Both the position numbers and the translations under genes were made by a program. From the NCBI GenBank assembly GCA_028278645.1, contig JANQDZ010000095.1, positions 47,651 through 111,650 of the forward strand: DNA of 64,000 nucleotides, read 5' to 3'. This document shows, piece after piece, positions 45,541-54,203 of the stretch; the first letter of the stretch is position 1, and each line of letters starts with the position of its first letter. A model generated the notes under the pieces. That model worked only from the letters and a program-made list of their open reading frames with translations. It searched no databases and was not told the DNA's origin. Source of the stretch: Longimicrobiales bacterium. GTDB lineage: Bacteria > Gemmatimonadota > Gemmatimonadetes > Longimicrobiales > Gaopeijiaceae.

Positions 45541-46863
45541 CTACGCCCTGGGGCCTTTCACGATCCACCCCTCCTGGAATCCACCGTCGAGCCCCTTGGT
45601 GGCGTTTCGGGTATCCACCACGATGGGTGCCAGCTCGAAGATCCGGCCGTGGTCAACGTTGGAGTGGTTCGTGACGATGACCGCCACGTCCACGGAGGAG
45701 AGGAGCTCATCGGTCAGATCCTGGCCTTCCCAGGAAGAGCCGTCCTCCTCCAAGCGCGGGACATAAGGATCGTGGTATACCACCTCCGCCCCGTCTCCTT
45801 CCAAGAGTCGGATAACATCCACAGCCGGCGATTCCCGAACGTCGTCAATATCCGGTTTGTAGGCCACGCCAACGACCAGGACCTTCGAGCCTTTTACGGC
45901 TTTCCCAGCCCGGTTCAGGGCCTCCCACACCTTTCCGGTAACAAATTCCGGCATGGCCGAGTTGATTTCGGAAGCCACATCGATGAACCGGGTCTTGTAG
46001 TTCATCGTGCGCATCTTCCAGGACAGGTAATGGGGGTCCACCGGAATACAATGTCCTCCCAGGCCGGGTCCAGGCGTGAATTTCATGAAACCGAAGGGCT
46101 TCGTGGCCGCGGCGTCGATGACTTCCCAAACGTCCACACCCAGACGGTCCGCTATGAGGGCCACCTCGTTCACCAGCCCGATATTCACAGCCCTGAAGGT
46201 GTTTTCCAGGATCTTGGTGAGTTCCGCCGCTTCCGTGGAGGATACGGGCACCAATGTATCGAAGAACCTCGAGTAGAGGGAAACACCGGCCTGCGAGCAA
46301 GCAGCCGTCACGCCACCGATGACCTTAGGAGTGTTCTTGGTCATCCACACGGTATTCCCCGGATCCACTCGTTCCGGAGAGAAGCAGAGGAAAAAGTCCT
46401 CTCCCACGATCAGTCCGCTTTTCTCCAGCTCCGGCAGGACCACCTCCCTGGTCGTGCCCGGGTATGTGGTGGACTCCAACACGATCAGCTGGCCGGGTTT
46501 CAGGGCCCCGGAGACCGCCTCCGTCGCGGCGAAGATGAACGAGACGTCGGGGTCACGGGTTTTGGAGAGTGGGGTGGGAACACAGATGGAGATGGCGTCA
46601 CATTCGGCAAGACGAGCCATGTCCGTGGTGGCTTCCAAACGGCCGGCTCGGACCTGCTCCCCGATCTCGTCGTCAGTAAGGTCCTGGATGTGGGAGAAGC
46701 CTTGGTTGATGCCCTCAGCCACACTTGCCTTGACGTCGAACCCCAGGACACGAATCCCGCTCCTGGCCGCTTCGATGGCCAAGGGGAGGCCCACGTATCC
46801 CAGTCCGATCACACCGAAGATCAGATCCTCTTTTTGGAACCGCTCAGCAAGTTTTTGGGACAT
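45541..46863 (-). CDS. UDP-sugar 6-dehydrogenase of the WbpA/TviB type
   Basis: 440 residues from ATG 46863; 28 residues further upstream are unconserved. It oxidises a UDP-HexNAc (WbpA: UDP-GlcNAc; TviB: UDP-GalNAc) to the uronate. Seen: NAD motif GLGYVGLPL (20-28), CFSPERVDPGN, the catalytic Cys in GPGLGGHCIPVDPHY, and GVAYKPDIDDVRESPA. It differs from the ugd gene (41575) in these motifs, so the two are not duplicates. It lies 4 bases before the sulfurylase gene and follows a 162-base gap with the rpmB terminator. Confidence 0.92.
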   Translation of the reverse strand: MSQKLAERFQKEDLIFGVIGLGYVGLPLAIEAARSGIRVLGFDVKASVAEGINQGFSHIQDLTDDEIGEQVRAGRLEATTDMARLAECDAISICVPTPLSKTRDPDVSFIFAATEAVSGALKPGQLIVLESTTYPGTTREVVLPELEKSGLIVGEDFFLCFSPERVDPGNTVWMTKNTPKVIGGVTAACSQAGVSLYSRFFDTLVPVSSTEAAELTKILENTFRAVNIGLVNEVALIADRLGVDVWEVIDAAATKPFGFMKFTPGPGLGGHCIPVDPHYLSWKMRTMNYKTRFIDVASEINSAMPEFVTGKVWEALNRAGKAVKGSKVLVVGVAYKPDIDDVRESPAVDVIRLLEGDGAEVVYHDPYVPRLEEDGSSWEGQDLTDELLSSVDVAVIVTNHSNVDHGRIFELAPIVVDTRNATKGLDGGFQEGWIVKGPRA

Positions 46864-46958
46864 CGGAAAACCCACACTCGGTAAAGGGGGAGGTGCCAAA
46901 AATAAACATCCTTTTACAAAGCTAAGGCACCAGAAGGCTCCATCCAACCAGATTTCCC

Positions 46959-46997
46959 AAAAAAAGGAAGCCGCCGACCCGTGGATCGACGGCTTCC
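46959..46997 (-). terminator. Rho-independent terminator of rpmB
   Basis: On the minus strand a long near-perfect stem (GGAAGCCGTCGA pairing with TCGGCGGCTTCC, 46966..46997) followed by seven T (46959..46965), 29 bases past the rpmB stop. It closes the ribosomal region. Confidence 0.95.
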
Positions 46998-47025
46998 AAA
47001 AGCATACAAAGGTGGGCCTTTCGCC

Positions 47026-47244
47026 CTATCCGACGGCCTCGGCTTTCTTCGCCGGCGCCTTCTTGATGCGCCCGGATTTGATGCAGTTGGTGCAAACCCT
47101 CACACGGCGGTTGCTCCCATCTTCCATTTGAATCTTCACGGGCTGCAGATTCGGCAGCCAACGACGTCGGGTTTTGTTGTGGGCGTGGCTTACGTTGTTC
47201 CCGGTCGCGGGCCCTTTGCCACACACATAGCACACTCTGGCCAT
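47026..47244 (-). CDS. rpmB: Ribosomal protein L28
   Basis: 72 residues. Large-subunit protein at the E-site side. The zinc-binding pairs are present (Cys5, Cys8 and Cys51, Cys54), with [11 protein letters not shown] typical of L28. The lysine/alanine tail is longer than usual. It is the last gene before the terminator at 46959 and lies 30 bases after the unknown membrane protein, so is transcribed with or after it. Confidence 0.97.
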   Translation of the reverse strand: MARVCYVCGKGPATGNNVSHAHNKTRRRWLPNLQPVKIQMEDGSNRRVRVCTNCIKSGRIKKAPAKKAEAVG

Positions 47245-47274
47245 CAGTCTATTCCTTCAGTTCCTTCGTTGCGT

Positions 47275-47826
47275 CTAATTCGAACCGCCGGCGCCGGCTC
47301 CTTCACCACCCGCGTCCGGCGTAACGATCTCATGGACCTCCAGGAAGGGCGATCCGATGGCAAACTCAGCCACGATCTTGTCCCCCTCGTTGGCAAATGC
47401 GCCCTGGGTGTCCCACGCGGCATGGGCCGAATCCGTCATGGTCCAGACCGAACCCACCAGCGTAAGAGTTTGTTCCACAAGCACTTCCGTTCCCGCGGAA
47501 ACCAGATCCGGTCCCATTTTCACGAGGAACGGTCGGTCGTCCGGGCCGATCCAGAAAGCCTGGGGACCCAAGCGACTGGCCACCCGCGCATCCGTCACCT
47601 CCACCACCTGGCCCTCGTACTGAGCGGCACCGGCGAGGAAATCATCAACAGACAGGATGGCCGAGGCCGAGCTGCTTCTCTCCGCCTCCTCCACGATCTC
47701 GATCTGCGTCGGCTCGGCCGTGATGTTGAGCCAGTAGAGGAAGCCGATGACCGCAAGGAACGCCAGGATCATCAGGGGAAGAGTGAGTTTGTCTGCAGCC
47801 CCTCCGCGGGATCCGAAGTTGGCCAT
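47275..47826 (-). CDS. Membrane-anchored protein of unknown function
   Basis: 183 residues from ATG 47826 (MANFGSRGGAADK). The in-frame start at 47865 would overlap rplQ. A single N-terminal membrane helix (about 14-36) leads to an acidic periplasmic region and a beta-rich domain (about 55-165: DDFLAGAAQYEGQVVEVTDA, then alternating strands) and a glycine tail. It may be a small OB-like or beta-barrel fold, but this is only an impression from strand spacing. No family recognised. It sits between rplQ and rpmB, where most bacteria have nothing. Confidence 0.7.
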   Translation of the reverse strand: MANFGSRGGAADKLTLPLMILAFLAVIGFLYWLNITAEPTQIEIVEEAERSSSASAILSVDDFLAGAAQYEGQVVEVTDARVASRLGPQAFWIGPDDRPFLVKMGPDLVSAGTEVLVEQTLTLVGSVWTMTDSAHAAWDTQGAFANEGDKIVAEFAIGSPFLEVHEIVTPDAGGEGAGAGGSN

Positions 47827-47845
47827 GGTCCGTGTCCCTTTCCGT

Positions 47846-48211
47846 TTATTCAGAACCCTGTTCAACCAGTTCGATGAGGGCCATCTCTGCCGCGTCGCCC
47901 CGGCGTGGGCCGAGTTTCAGTATCCGGGTGTATCCACCCGGCCGTTCGGCAAACCGGGGACCAAGGTCGTCAAAGAGCTTCCCCAGGACCTCCCGGTCAG
48001 AGATCTTCCTCGCCGCCAACCGGCGGGCATGAAGATCGCCCCGTTTCGCCAGAGTGATCAGTCGCTCTGCAAAGGGGCGGAGCTCTTTAGCCTTGGCCGT
48101 GGTCGTCTCGATCCGCTCATGCCGGAAGAGCGACGTAGCCATGTTCCGAAGAACCGCCTTTCTGTGGGCGGCGGTCCGGTTCAGTTTTCGGCCCTTTTTC
48201 CGATGTCGCAT
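47846..48211 (-). CDS. rplQ: Ribosomal protein L17
   Basis: 121 residues. Near the peptide exit. Seen: [20 protein letters not shown] and the conserved [24 protein letters not shown], then [17 protein letters not shown]. Last ribosomal gene of the alpha operon, 113 bases after rpoA. The stop lies 20 bases before the ATG of the unknown membrane protein. Confidence 0.98.
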   Translation of the reverse strand: MRHRKKGRKLNRTAAHRKAVLRNMATSLFRHERIETTTAKAKELRPFAERLITLAKRGDLHARRLAARKISDREVLGKLFDDLGPRFAERPGGYTRILKLGPRRGDAAEMALIELVEQGSE

Positions 48212-48324
48212 CGGTCGCGTCCTAACCTAGGGCTTAGGGTTCCATCTGCCTAGTATCCAAAGGCCCGGATTCGCCCTCCGAAAAAACGGGGGCAACGTCA
48301 TCCGGGGCTCTGGTCCTGGCAGCT

Positions 48325-49410
48325 CTATTCTTCGCCAGTCTCGACGGCCTCGACACCCTCTTCTTCGAGGAAGAAGAGCTGGCCGTCATCGCCCTCTTCC
48401 AATTTCATTCCAAACCGCAGGCCATGTTCTTCGAGGAAGTCCGAGATCTCCTTCAGGGATTTTTTCCCGAAGTTCTCGATAGCTAACATCTCTTCCTCGG
48501 TCCGTTGAACCAGATCACCCAGGGTTTGGATGTCCTCCTTCTGGAGGGAGTTCCTGGACCGTACCGAAAGCTCGGCAAGGTCTTCGATAGGCCGGTTGAA
48601 GAGGTCCTGCAGGCGCTCCGGCACCGGGACCGCCCCCGGAGGAGCGATCTGCGGGATTCCACCCTCACCGAAGTAGAGCATGTACTCCAGATGTTTCCTG
48701 ACCAGGTCCGAGGCGTAACGCACGGCCGATTCGGGATCCAGCGAGCCGTCCGTCTCTACGAACAGGGCCAGACGATCGAAGTCGGTCCGCTGCCCCACCC
48801 GAGTCTCTTCCACCGTGAAGTTGGCCCGGCGAACGGGGTTGTAGACCGAGTCGATTCGGACCAGGTCCACTGGGGCTCCCCTCGGAAGCTCGTGTTGGTC
48901 AGCCAACACAAAACCACGGCCTTTGTTGACCAGCAACTCGATCCTGAGCTCCCGATCCTCCTCCAGGGTGAGGATGTGGTGCTCCGGATCGAGGGCCTCG
49001 GCGGATCCGGTAGACGTGACCATGGAGGCCGTCACGGGGCCTGCTTTTTTCACCTGGATTTCCAGGGTGGCCTCATCGACATCCTCGTCCAACCGGACAA
49101 CCAAGGATTTGAGGTTCTGGATCACCTGGTGCACGTCCTCCACCACACCCTGGATGGTCTGGTGCTCGTGAACGACGCCGTCGATCCTGAAGCCCCAGAC
49201 CGCGGCTCCACGAAGACCCGAGAGGAGAACCCTCCTCACCGGGTTCCCAAGGGTGTACCCGAACCCCCTTTCCAGGGGCTCGATAATGAACTGGCCCGAC
49301 TTTCCGTCTTCGGAAACCTCTGCGATCTCGACCCGCTCGGGAAGCACCAGTCCAGTCAGATCTAACTCCACCGTATCCTCCGTGCCTTTTGGGGCCACAG
49401 CTTTCGACAA
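48325..49410 (-). CDS. rpoA: RNA polymerase alpha subunit
   Basis: 361 residues. Alpha NTD (about 20-245) with [20 protein letters not shown] and [17 protein letters not shown] assembles the core enzyme; alpha CTD (about 270-335: [27 protein letters not shown]) binds UP elements and activators. The C-terminal 25 residues form an acidic tail. The N-terminal 17 residues before the NTD are less conserved, but the ATG at 49410 is the only good in-frame start. Part of the alpha operon after rpsD. Confidence 0.98.
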   Translation of the reverse strand: MSKAVAPKGTEDTVELDLTGLVLPERVEIAEVSEDGKSGQFIIEPLERGFGYTLGNPVRRVLLSGLRGAAVWGFRIDGVVHEHQTIQGVVEDVHQVIQNLKSLVVRLDEDVDEATLEIQVKKAGPVTASMVTSTGSAEALDPEHHILTLEEDRELRIELLVNKGRGFVLADQHELPRGAPVDLVRIDSVYNPVRRANFTVEETRVGQRTDFDRLALFVETDGSLDPESAVRYASDLVRKHLEYMLYFGEGGIPQIAPPGAVPVPERLQDLFNRPIEDLAELSVRSRNSLQKEDIQTLGDLVQRTEEEMLAIENFGKKSLKEISDFLEEHGLRFGMKLEEGDDGQLFFLEEEGVEAVETGEE

Positions 49411-49464
49411 CCGCTCTAGTTCCAGCGTTCCGGACCGCGGGAATCGGGGTCCGGTTGCAGCATC

Positions 49465-50100
49465 TTACTTGGAGTAGAGCTCCACGATGAGCTGCTCTTG
49501 AGCCGCCAACGGGATGTCCTGCCTCGACGGCTTCCGGACCATCCGTCCGACCCGATTTTTCTCATCCAGAGCGAGCCACTCCAGGAGCTCCGGACGAGTG
49601 CGGGACTCCAGGCTCTCTTCGATGAGGCCGAGCCTTCGTGACTTTGCCTTCACCGCGATCTCGTCACCCACCGAGACACTGTAGCTGGGGACATCTACGA
49701 TACGACCGTTGACTTCCACATGCCGGTGCCTCACCAGCTGCCGAGCGGCGGCCCGGCTCGGGGCGAACCCCATGCGGAAGACGATGTTATCCAACCGGGA
49801 CTCCAGGGCGATGATGAGATTGTCACCCGTGATCCCGGTCTGGATCGCTGCCCTCTCGAACAAGTTACGGAACTGCTTTTCGCCCAGTCCGTAGATCCTC
49901 TTGACCTTCTGTTTCTCTCTGAGCTGGCCGGCGTAGTCGGATTGCTTCCGTCTCCGAGCCTGGGCCGGTCCGTGATGTCCCGGGGGATAGGCCCGCCGTT
50001 CGATGGGGCACTTCTCTGTATAGCACTTGGTGCCCTTCAGGAAGAGCTTCTGGCCCTCCCGCCGGCAGAGTTTACAAACAGGTCCGTTATAACGTGCCAT
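49465..50100 (-). CDS. rpsD: Ribosomal protein S4 (zinc type)
   Basis: 211 residues. Early-binding 16S rRNA organiser. The zinc-binding form is seen by Cys9, Cys12, Cys26 and Cys31, and the S4 RNA-binding domain (about 98-160) with MGFAPSRAAARQLVRHRHVEVNGR. Some bacteria carry a non-zinc S4; this one keeps all four cysteines. Confidence 0.98.
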   Translation of the reverse strand: MARYNGPVCKLCRREGQKLFLKGTKCYTEKCPIERRAYPPGHHGPAQARRRKQSDYAGQLREKQKVKRIYGLGEKQFRNLFERAAIQTGITGDNLIIALESRLDNIVFRMGFAPSRAAARQLVRHRHVEVNGRIVDVPSYSVSVGDEIAVKAKSRRLGLIEESLESRTRPELLEWLALDEKNRVGRMVRKPSRQDIPLAAQEQLIVELYSK

Positions 50101-50162
50101 CCTGTTCTTCGTTCCTCTCTATACCTTTGAGATTTCCTTCTTTGTGTTCTCCGAGGTTGTCT

Positions 50163-50555
50163 TTAGACCCGCCGCTTCTTCGGGGGCCGACAACCGTTGT
50201 GGGGAAGCGGGGTCACGTCCTGGATGGACTTGATGTGGATACCCGCTGCCGCCAAGGCTTGAATGGCGGATTCGCGACCGGAGCCCGGTCCCTGAACCCT
50301 GACGCTGACACGCTTCACACCCAGAGCCACGGCCTCCCGACCGCATTGCTCTGCCGCCACCGTGGCCGCGAAGGGTGTGGATTTTTTGGATCCCTTGAAC
50401 CCGGCCTTTCCGGCGCTGGCCCAGGTGATCACGTTGCCCGACGTATCCGCGATGGTGATGAGAGTGTTGTTGAAGGTCGCCTTGATGTGAGCGACGCCCT
50501 CTGCCTCCACCACCTTTTTTGTGCGTTTCGTTCTAGCCTGCTTCGGTCTTGCCAC
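50163..50555 (-). CDS. rpsK: Ribosomal protein S11
   Basis: 130 residues. Platform protein of the small subunit. Seen: [34 protein letters not shown] and [17 protein letters not shown] at the C-terminus. It lies 21 bases after rpsM and 62 bases before rpsD. Confidence 0.98.
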   Translation of the reverse strand: MARPKQARTKRTKKVVEAEGVAHIKATFNNTLITIADTSGNVITWASAGKAGFKGSKKSTPFAATVAAEQCGREAVALGVKRVSVRVQGPGSGRESAIQALAAAGIHIKSIQDVTPLPHNGCRPPKKRRV

Positions 50556-50576
50556 GCCGTGCCTTCCTTGATGCGC

Positions 50577-50957
50577 CTATTTCTTCGGAGCCTTCTTCTT
50601 TCCAGCGATGGGTCGCCGGGATCCCTTATGGGTCCTGGCATTTGTATGCGTCCGCTGACCGCGAACCGGAAGCCCCCGGCGGTGACGGAGTCCCCGATAA
50701 CACCCGATGTCCATCAGGCGCTTGATATTCATGGAGGTCTCAGTCCGAAGGGCTCCCTCTACCTTGTACTCCCCTTCGATCTGCTTCCTGAGGAGGTTGA
50801 TCTCCTCGTCGTTCAGATCCTGGGCCCGGCGGCTCCGATCGACGCCGCAGGCGTCCAGAATCTTGCCTGCGCGAGTACGCCCGATCCCGTAGATATAGGT
50901 CAGGGCGATCTCGATCCGTTTGCCTCTGGGCAGATCAACACCCGCAATACGTGCCAT
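50577..50957 (-). CDS. rpsM: Ribosomal protein S13
   Basis: 126 residues. Head protein of the small subunit. Seen: [19 protein letters not shown] and the C-terminal [25 protein letters not shown]. Between rpmJ and rpsK. The gap to rpmJ is 60 bases and holds no other gene. Confidence 0.98.
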   Translation of the reverse strand: MARIAGVDLPRGKRIEIALTYIYGIGRTRAGKILDACGVDRSRRAQDLNDEEINLLRKQIEGEYKVEGALRTETSMNIKRLMDIGCYRGLRHRRGLPVRGQRTHTNARTHKGSRRPIAGKKKAPKK

Positions 50958-51017
50958 CAGTTCGTCTCAGCGGTTCTCAGCAACAAAGAGCGATCCCACA
51001 CCGACACAACGCCTCGG

Positions 51018-51134
51018 TCAACCCTGGCGCTGCTTATGGCGAGGATTTCGTTTACAAATGACCCGGACCACACCCCGGCGACGGATCACCTTGCAGTGCT
51101 CACAGATCGGTTTGACACTCGCGCGTACCTTCAT
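51018..51134 (-). CDS. rpmJ: Ribosomal protein L36
   Basis: 38 residues, [20 protein letters not shown] at the N-terminus. The zinc form is shown by Cys11, Cys14, Cys27 and His33. It is too short for many gene finders. It is the first gene after the promoter at 51171..51199, with about 30 bases of leader. There is no infA between it and map, unlike many genomes. Confidence 0.97.
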   Translation of the reverse strand: MKVRASVKPICEHCKVIRRRGVVRVICKRNPRHKQRQG

Positions 51135-51170
51135 GGGAATCACCCCAGTTCGTTAATTACAGAGCTTAGA

Positions 51171-51199
51171 AGTATAACCGAATCGCCATCACCCCTCAA
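51171..51199 (-). promoter_or_regulatory. Promoter of the alpha operon (rpmJ-rpsM-rpsK-rpsD-rpoA-rplQ)
   Basis: On the minus strand TTGAGG (51194..51199), 17 bases, then TATACT (51171..51176): four of six -35 and five of six -10 matches. It sits in the 124-base gap between map and rpmJ. Confidence 0.7.
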
Positions 51200-51258
51200 G
51201 GCGCCGAAAGGCAGCAATTCAAAGGGGTTCTCGCCGGTTTTCCTCCTCAGGTCCACCA

Positions 51259-52071
51259 TCAGACTCCCCTCACTCCAGGATTCACAGCAGGCCCCTGGAG
51301 GACCCGGTATTTCCCCGGGACCGACCCGGTCAGGACCATGGGGCCATCCTCGGTCACGGCCAGCGTATGCTCGAAATGAGCTGAGCGCCCCCGGTCAGCC
51401 GAGATGACCGTCCATCGGTCGTCCAGCGTCCGAATCTGGTCGGTACTGGCGCCCAACATGGGCTCGATGGCAAGGACCATCCCATCCATCAGGGGCGGGC
51501 CATGGCCGGCCTTCCCTACGTTGGGCACCTGGGGCTCCTCGTGTAGCTCCTTCCCCAACCCATGCCCTACCAGATCCCTGATGATCCCGTAACCGGTACC
51601 CTCCACCCTGGCCATGACAGCAGCCCCAATGTCCCCCACACGGTTCCCGACCACCGCCGCTTCCATGGCTAGGTACAAGGCTTCTTCCGTGACTTCCAGG
51701 AGTCTCCGGGTCGCCTCGTCCACCTCCCCTACCGGGAAGGTTCGGGCCGAATCGGTAAACCACCCCTCCATCTTCACACCCACATCGATGGAGATGATGT
51801 CACCTTCGTTCAGCTTTCGGCGGAAGCTGGGAATCCCGTGAACCACCTCCTCGTTCACGGATGTACAAACGCTCCCTGGGAACCCGTACAGGCCTTTGAA
51901 GGCCGGCACAGCGCCATCGAAAGAACAGATGAACTCGTCGGCGAACTTATTCAGCTCCCCCGTGCTCACCCCCGGACGGACCCGTGCCTCCACCTCATTG
52001 AAGAGGTCGGAGATAATCGCCCCTCCTCGGGCGATGATCTCAATCTCTCGTTCAGTCTTGAGTTGGATCAT
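51259..52071 (-). CDS. map: Methionine aminopeptidase, type I
   Basis: 270 residues. It removes the initiator methionine after deformylation. Metal ligands lie in DVGVKMEGWFTDSARTF, GHGLGKELHEEP and MVLAIEP; HGIPS holds the substrate histidine. About 20 extra residues at the C-terminus. It lies between adk and rpmJ, a usual place in the spc/alpha cluster. Confidence 0.97.
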   Translation of the reverse strand: MIQLKTEREIEIIARGGAIISDLFNEVEARVRPGVSTGELNKFADEFICSFDGAVPAFKGLYGFPGSVCTSVNEEVVHGIPSFRRKLNEGDIISIDVGVKMEGWFTDSARTFPVGEVDEATRRLLEVTEEALYLAMEAAVVGNRVGDIGAAVMARVEGTGYGIIRDLVGHGLGKELHEEPQVPNVGKAGHGPPLMDGMVLAIEPMLGASTDQIRTLDDRWTVISADRGRSAHFEHTLAVTEDGPMVLTGSVPGKYRVLQGPAVNPGVRGV

Positions 52072-52124
52072 GACGAAGCCGTGCTACCGCTGGCCGGGAA
52101 TCAGGCGGGGAGTCGAAGCCAGCC

Positions 52125-52766
52125 CTAAAGGCCGGCCCGGATCCCGTCCTGAATCTCCTCCACCGATCCCACGCCCGGAATCTTCAGCATTACGCCTTCC
52201 CGACCCTCATAAAACCGAATGAGGGGCTCGGTCTGTTCGGTGTAGACCGTCAGGCGATTCTGGACCGTTTCCGGGTTGTCGTCAGGACGGTGAACGAGGT
52301 TGGCTCCGCACTTGTCGCAGACGCCTTCCTGTTGGGGCGCGTTCATGTAGACGTTAAAAACGCTCCCACAGTCGGGGCAGCTCCGGCGACCGGAGAGGCG
52401 CCTGATGAGGACCTCATCATCGGCTTCCAGTACCACAACCCGATCGACCTTCCGCTGGAGATCTTCCAGGGCCACGTCCAGGGCCTCGGCCTGGGGAACG
52501 GTCCTGGGGAATCCGTCGAACAGCACACCTTGATCCGAAGGCATGGCAGCCAGGGTGTCTTTGACCATCGCCACGATGAGCTCATCAGGAACCAGCTCTC
52601 CAGCGTCCATGTACTTCTGTGCTTCCTGGCCGAGAGGTGTTCCCTCCCGCCGATTGGCCCGGAGGATGTCTCCCGTAGACAGGTGCTTCCAGCTCTTACC
52701 CTCAGCCAAAAGGACCCCCTGGGTGCCTTTGCCCACCCCTGGAGGGCCCAAAAGAATCACGTTCAT
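52125..52766 (-). CDS. adk: Adenylate kinase
   Basis: 213 residues from ATG 52766. GGAGAA just upstream supports this start over the ATG four codons earlier. It interconverts ATP, ADP and AMP. Seen: GPPGVGKGTQ (7-16), DGFPRT and a zinc-type lid with CPDCG and CDKCG cysteine pairs. It follows secY behind a strong hairpin. Confidence 0.97.
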   Translation of the reverse strand: MNVILLGPPGVGKGTQGVLLAEGKSWKHLSTGDILRANRREGTPLGQEAQKYMDAGELVPDELIVAMVKDTLAAMPSDQGVLFDGFPRTVPQAEALDVALEDLQRKVDRVVVLEADDEVLIRRLSGRRSCPDCGSVFNVYMNAPQQEGVCDKCGANLVHRPDDNPETVQNRLTVYTEQTEPLIRFYEGREGVMLKIPGVGSVEEIQDGIRAGL

Positions 52767-52801
52767 GCCGTTCTCCATATGGTTTCGCAGCTGCTACCCA
52801 T

Positions 52802-52864
52802 CTGAAAGAAAAAGCGCCGGCTCGGAGACCGTGGGGTTGTACCCATGGGACCGAAGCCGGCGCC
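52802..52864 (-). terminator. Hairpin/terminator between secY and adk
   Basis: On the minus strand a long imperfect stem (outer arms GCGCCGGCT, 52814..52822, with AGCCGGCGC, 52855..52863) followed by TTTTTCTTTC. It starts within 10 bases of the secY stop. It could end the spc operon, or act as a partial terminator before adk. Confidence 0.75.
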
Positions 52865-52869
52865 AGAGG

Positions 52870-54192
52870 CTACATGTATCGGCCCCGGCCTCGCATCTTC
52901 ACCCGGCCTTTCTTCATGAATCCATCATAGTGCCGGAGCATCAAGTGTTGCTGGGCTTGTTGGACAGTATCCAGCGCCACACCAACGACGATCAGAAGTC
53001 CGGTACCACCGAAGAAGAAGGTCTGGATGCCGGCCCATCGGACAATGAAGAAGGGCACCAGGGCGATGAGGGCCAGATAGACGGACCCGGGAAGTGTGAC
53101 CCGTGTGAGCACTCTGTCGATGTATTCGGCAGTCCGGGCCCCCGGTTTTACGCCAGGGATAAACCCTCCCTGCTTCTTCAGGTTCTCGGCCAAATCCACC
53201 GGATTGAAGATGATGGCCGTGTAGAAATACGTGAAGAAGACGATGAGGAGGCCGTAGGTGATGTAGTACACCCAGGGATTGGCGCCGTTGGGCTGGAAGA
53301 GATCCGCCACCGTTCGAAGGAACGGGAGGGTTGAAAAAGCAGCCAGGGTCCCCGGGACCACGACGAAGGCCTGGGCGAAGATGATGGGCATCACCCCGGC
53401 CGAGTTCACCCGGAGGGGGATGAAGCTCTTCTGGCCTTCCTGGATCCGGCCACGGCCCACGACTTTCCGCGGGATCTGCACCGGAATCTTCCTGGCCCCC
53501 ATGGTCATGGCCACGACGCCGGCAGTGATACCGACCATCACGGCAACGAGAACACCCAACGCAACCGGGCTGATCTCACCGAGGCGGGCGGTCTCGAGGG
53601 TTCTCATGGTGGCGGCGGGGAAACCTTCGATGATTCCGAAGAAGATCAAGAGGCTCATGCCGTTCCCGATCCCCCGCTCGGTGATCTGCTCCCCCAGCCA
53701 CATGATGAACATGGCTCCGACGGTCAACGCGAACACCGTCGTGAAGACGAACACGAACCCGGGGTCCCTCACGGCTCCGGGGAGGCTGGCCAGGAATACG
53801 GAGTAGCCGTAGGCCTGGATGGCGCTCAGGAGCACCGTCGTGTAACGGGTCCACTGTGTGATCTTCTTACGCCCCTCTTCCCCCTCCTTCTGGAGCTTCT
53901 CGATGGTGGGGAAAACCGCCGCCAGGAGCTGGAACATGATGGAGGCGGAGATGTAGGGCATGATCCCCAGGGCGAAGATGGTGGCTCGGGAGAGCCCCCC
54001 ACCCACGAACATGTCGTAGATGCCCAGCAAGGTGTCCTGGAGCTGCCCGAACTGCTCCCTGAGGGCACCCACGTCCAGGCCCGGCACGGTGATATGTGCG
54101 CCGAACCTGTAGATGAGGAGCATCAACAGGGTGAAGAGGATCTTGTCTTTGAGCTCCGGCACCCGCCAGAGATTGGGAATGGGATTGGCCAT
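52870..54192 (-). CDS. secY: Preprotein translocase subunit SecY
   Basis: 440 residues with ten membrane helices. It forms the Sec channel that SecA (31548) drives. Seen: the N-terminal NPIPNLWRVPELKDKILFTLL, the plug region GGGLSRATIFALGIMPYISASI, QIPRKVVGRGRIQEGQKSFIPLRVN and GFIPGVKPGARTAEYI. The end is LMLRHYDGFMKKGRVKMRGRG, normal for SecY. It is 11 bases after rplO. Confidence 0.98.
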   Translation of the reverse strand: MANPIPNLWRVPELKDKILFTLLMLLIYRFGAHITVPGLDVGALREQFGQLQDTLLGIYDMFVGGGLSRATIFALGIMPYISASIMFQLLAAVFPTIEKLQKEGEEGRKKITQWTRYTTVLLSAIQAYGYSVFLASLPGAVRDPGFVFVFTTVFALTVGAMFIMWLGEQITERGIGNGMSLLIFFGIIEGFPAATMRTLETARLGEISPVALGVLVAVMVGITAGVVAMTMGARKIPVQIPRKVVGRGRIQEGQKSFIPLRVNSAGVMPIIFAQAFVVVPGTLAAFSTLPFLRTVADLFQPNGANPWVYYITYGLLIVFFTYFYTAIIFNPVDLAENLKKQGGFIPGVKPGARTAEYIDRVLTRVTLPGSVYLALIALVPFFIVRWAGIQTFFFGGTGLLIVVGVALDTVQQAQQHLMLRHYDGFMKKGRVKMRGRGRYM

Positions 54193-54203
54193 GGTCGCCC
54201 CGG

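Noticed and set aside
51135..51258. Possible infA gene between map and rpmJ
   Set aside because: The gap is too short (124 bases) and none of its frames resembles IF-1.
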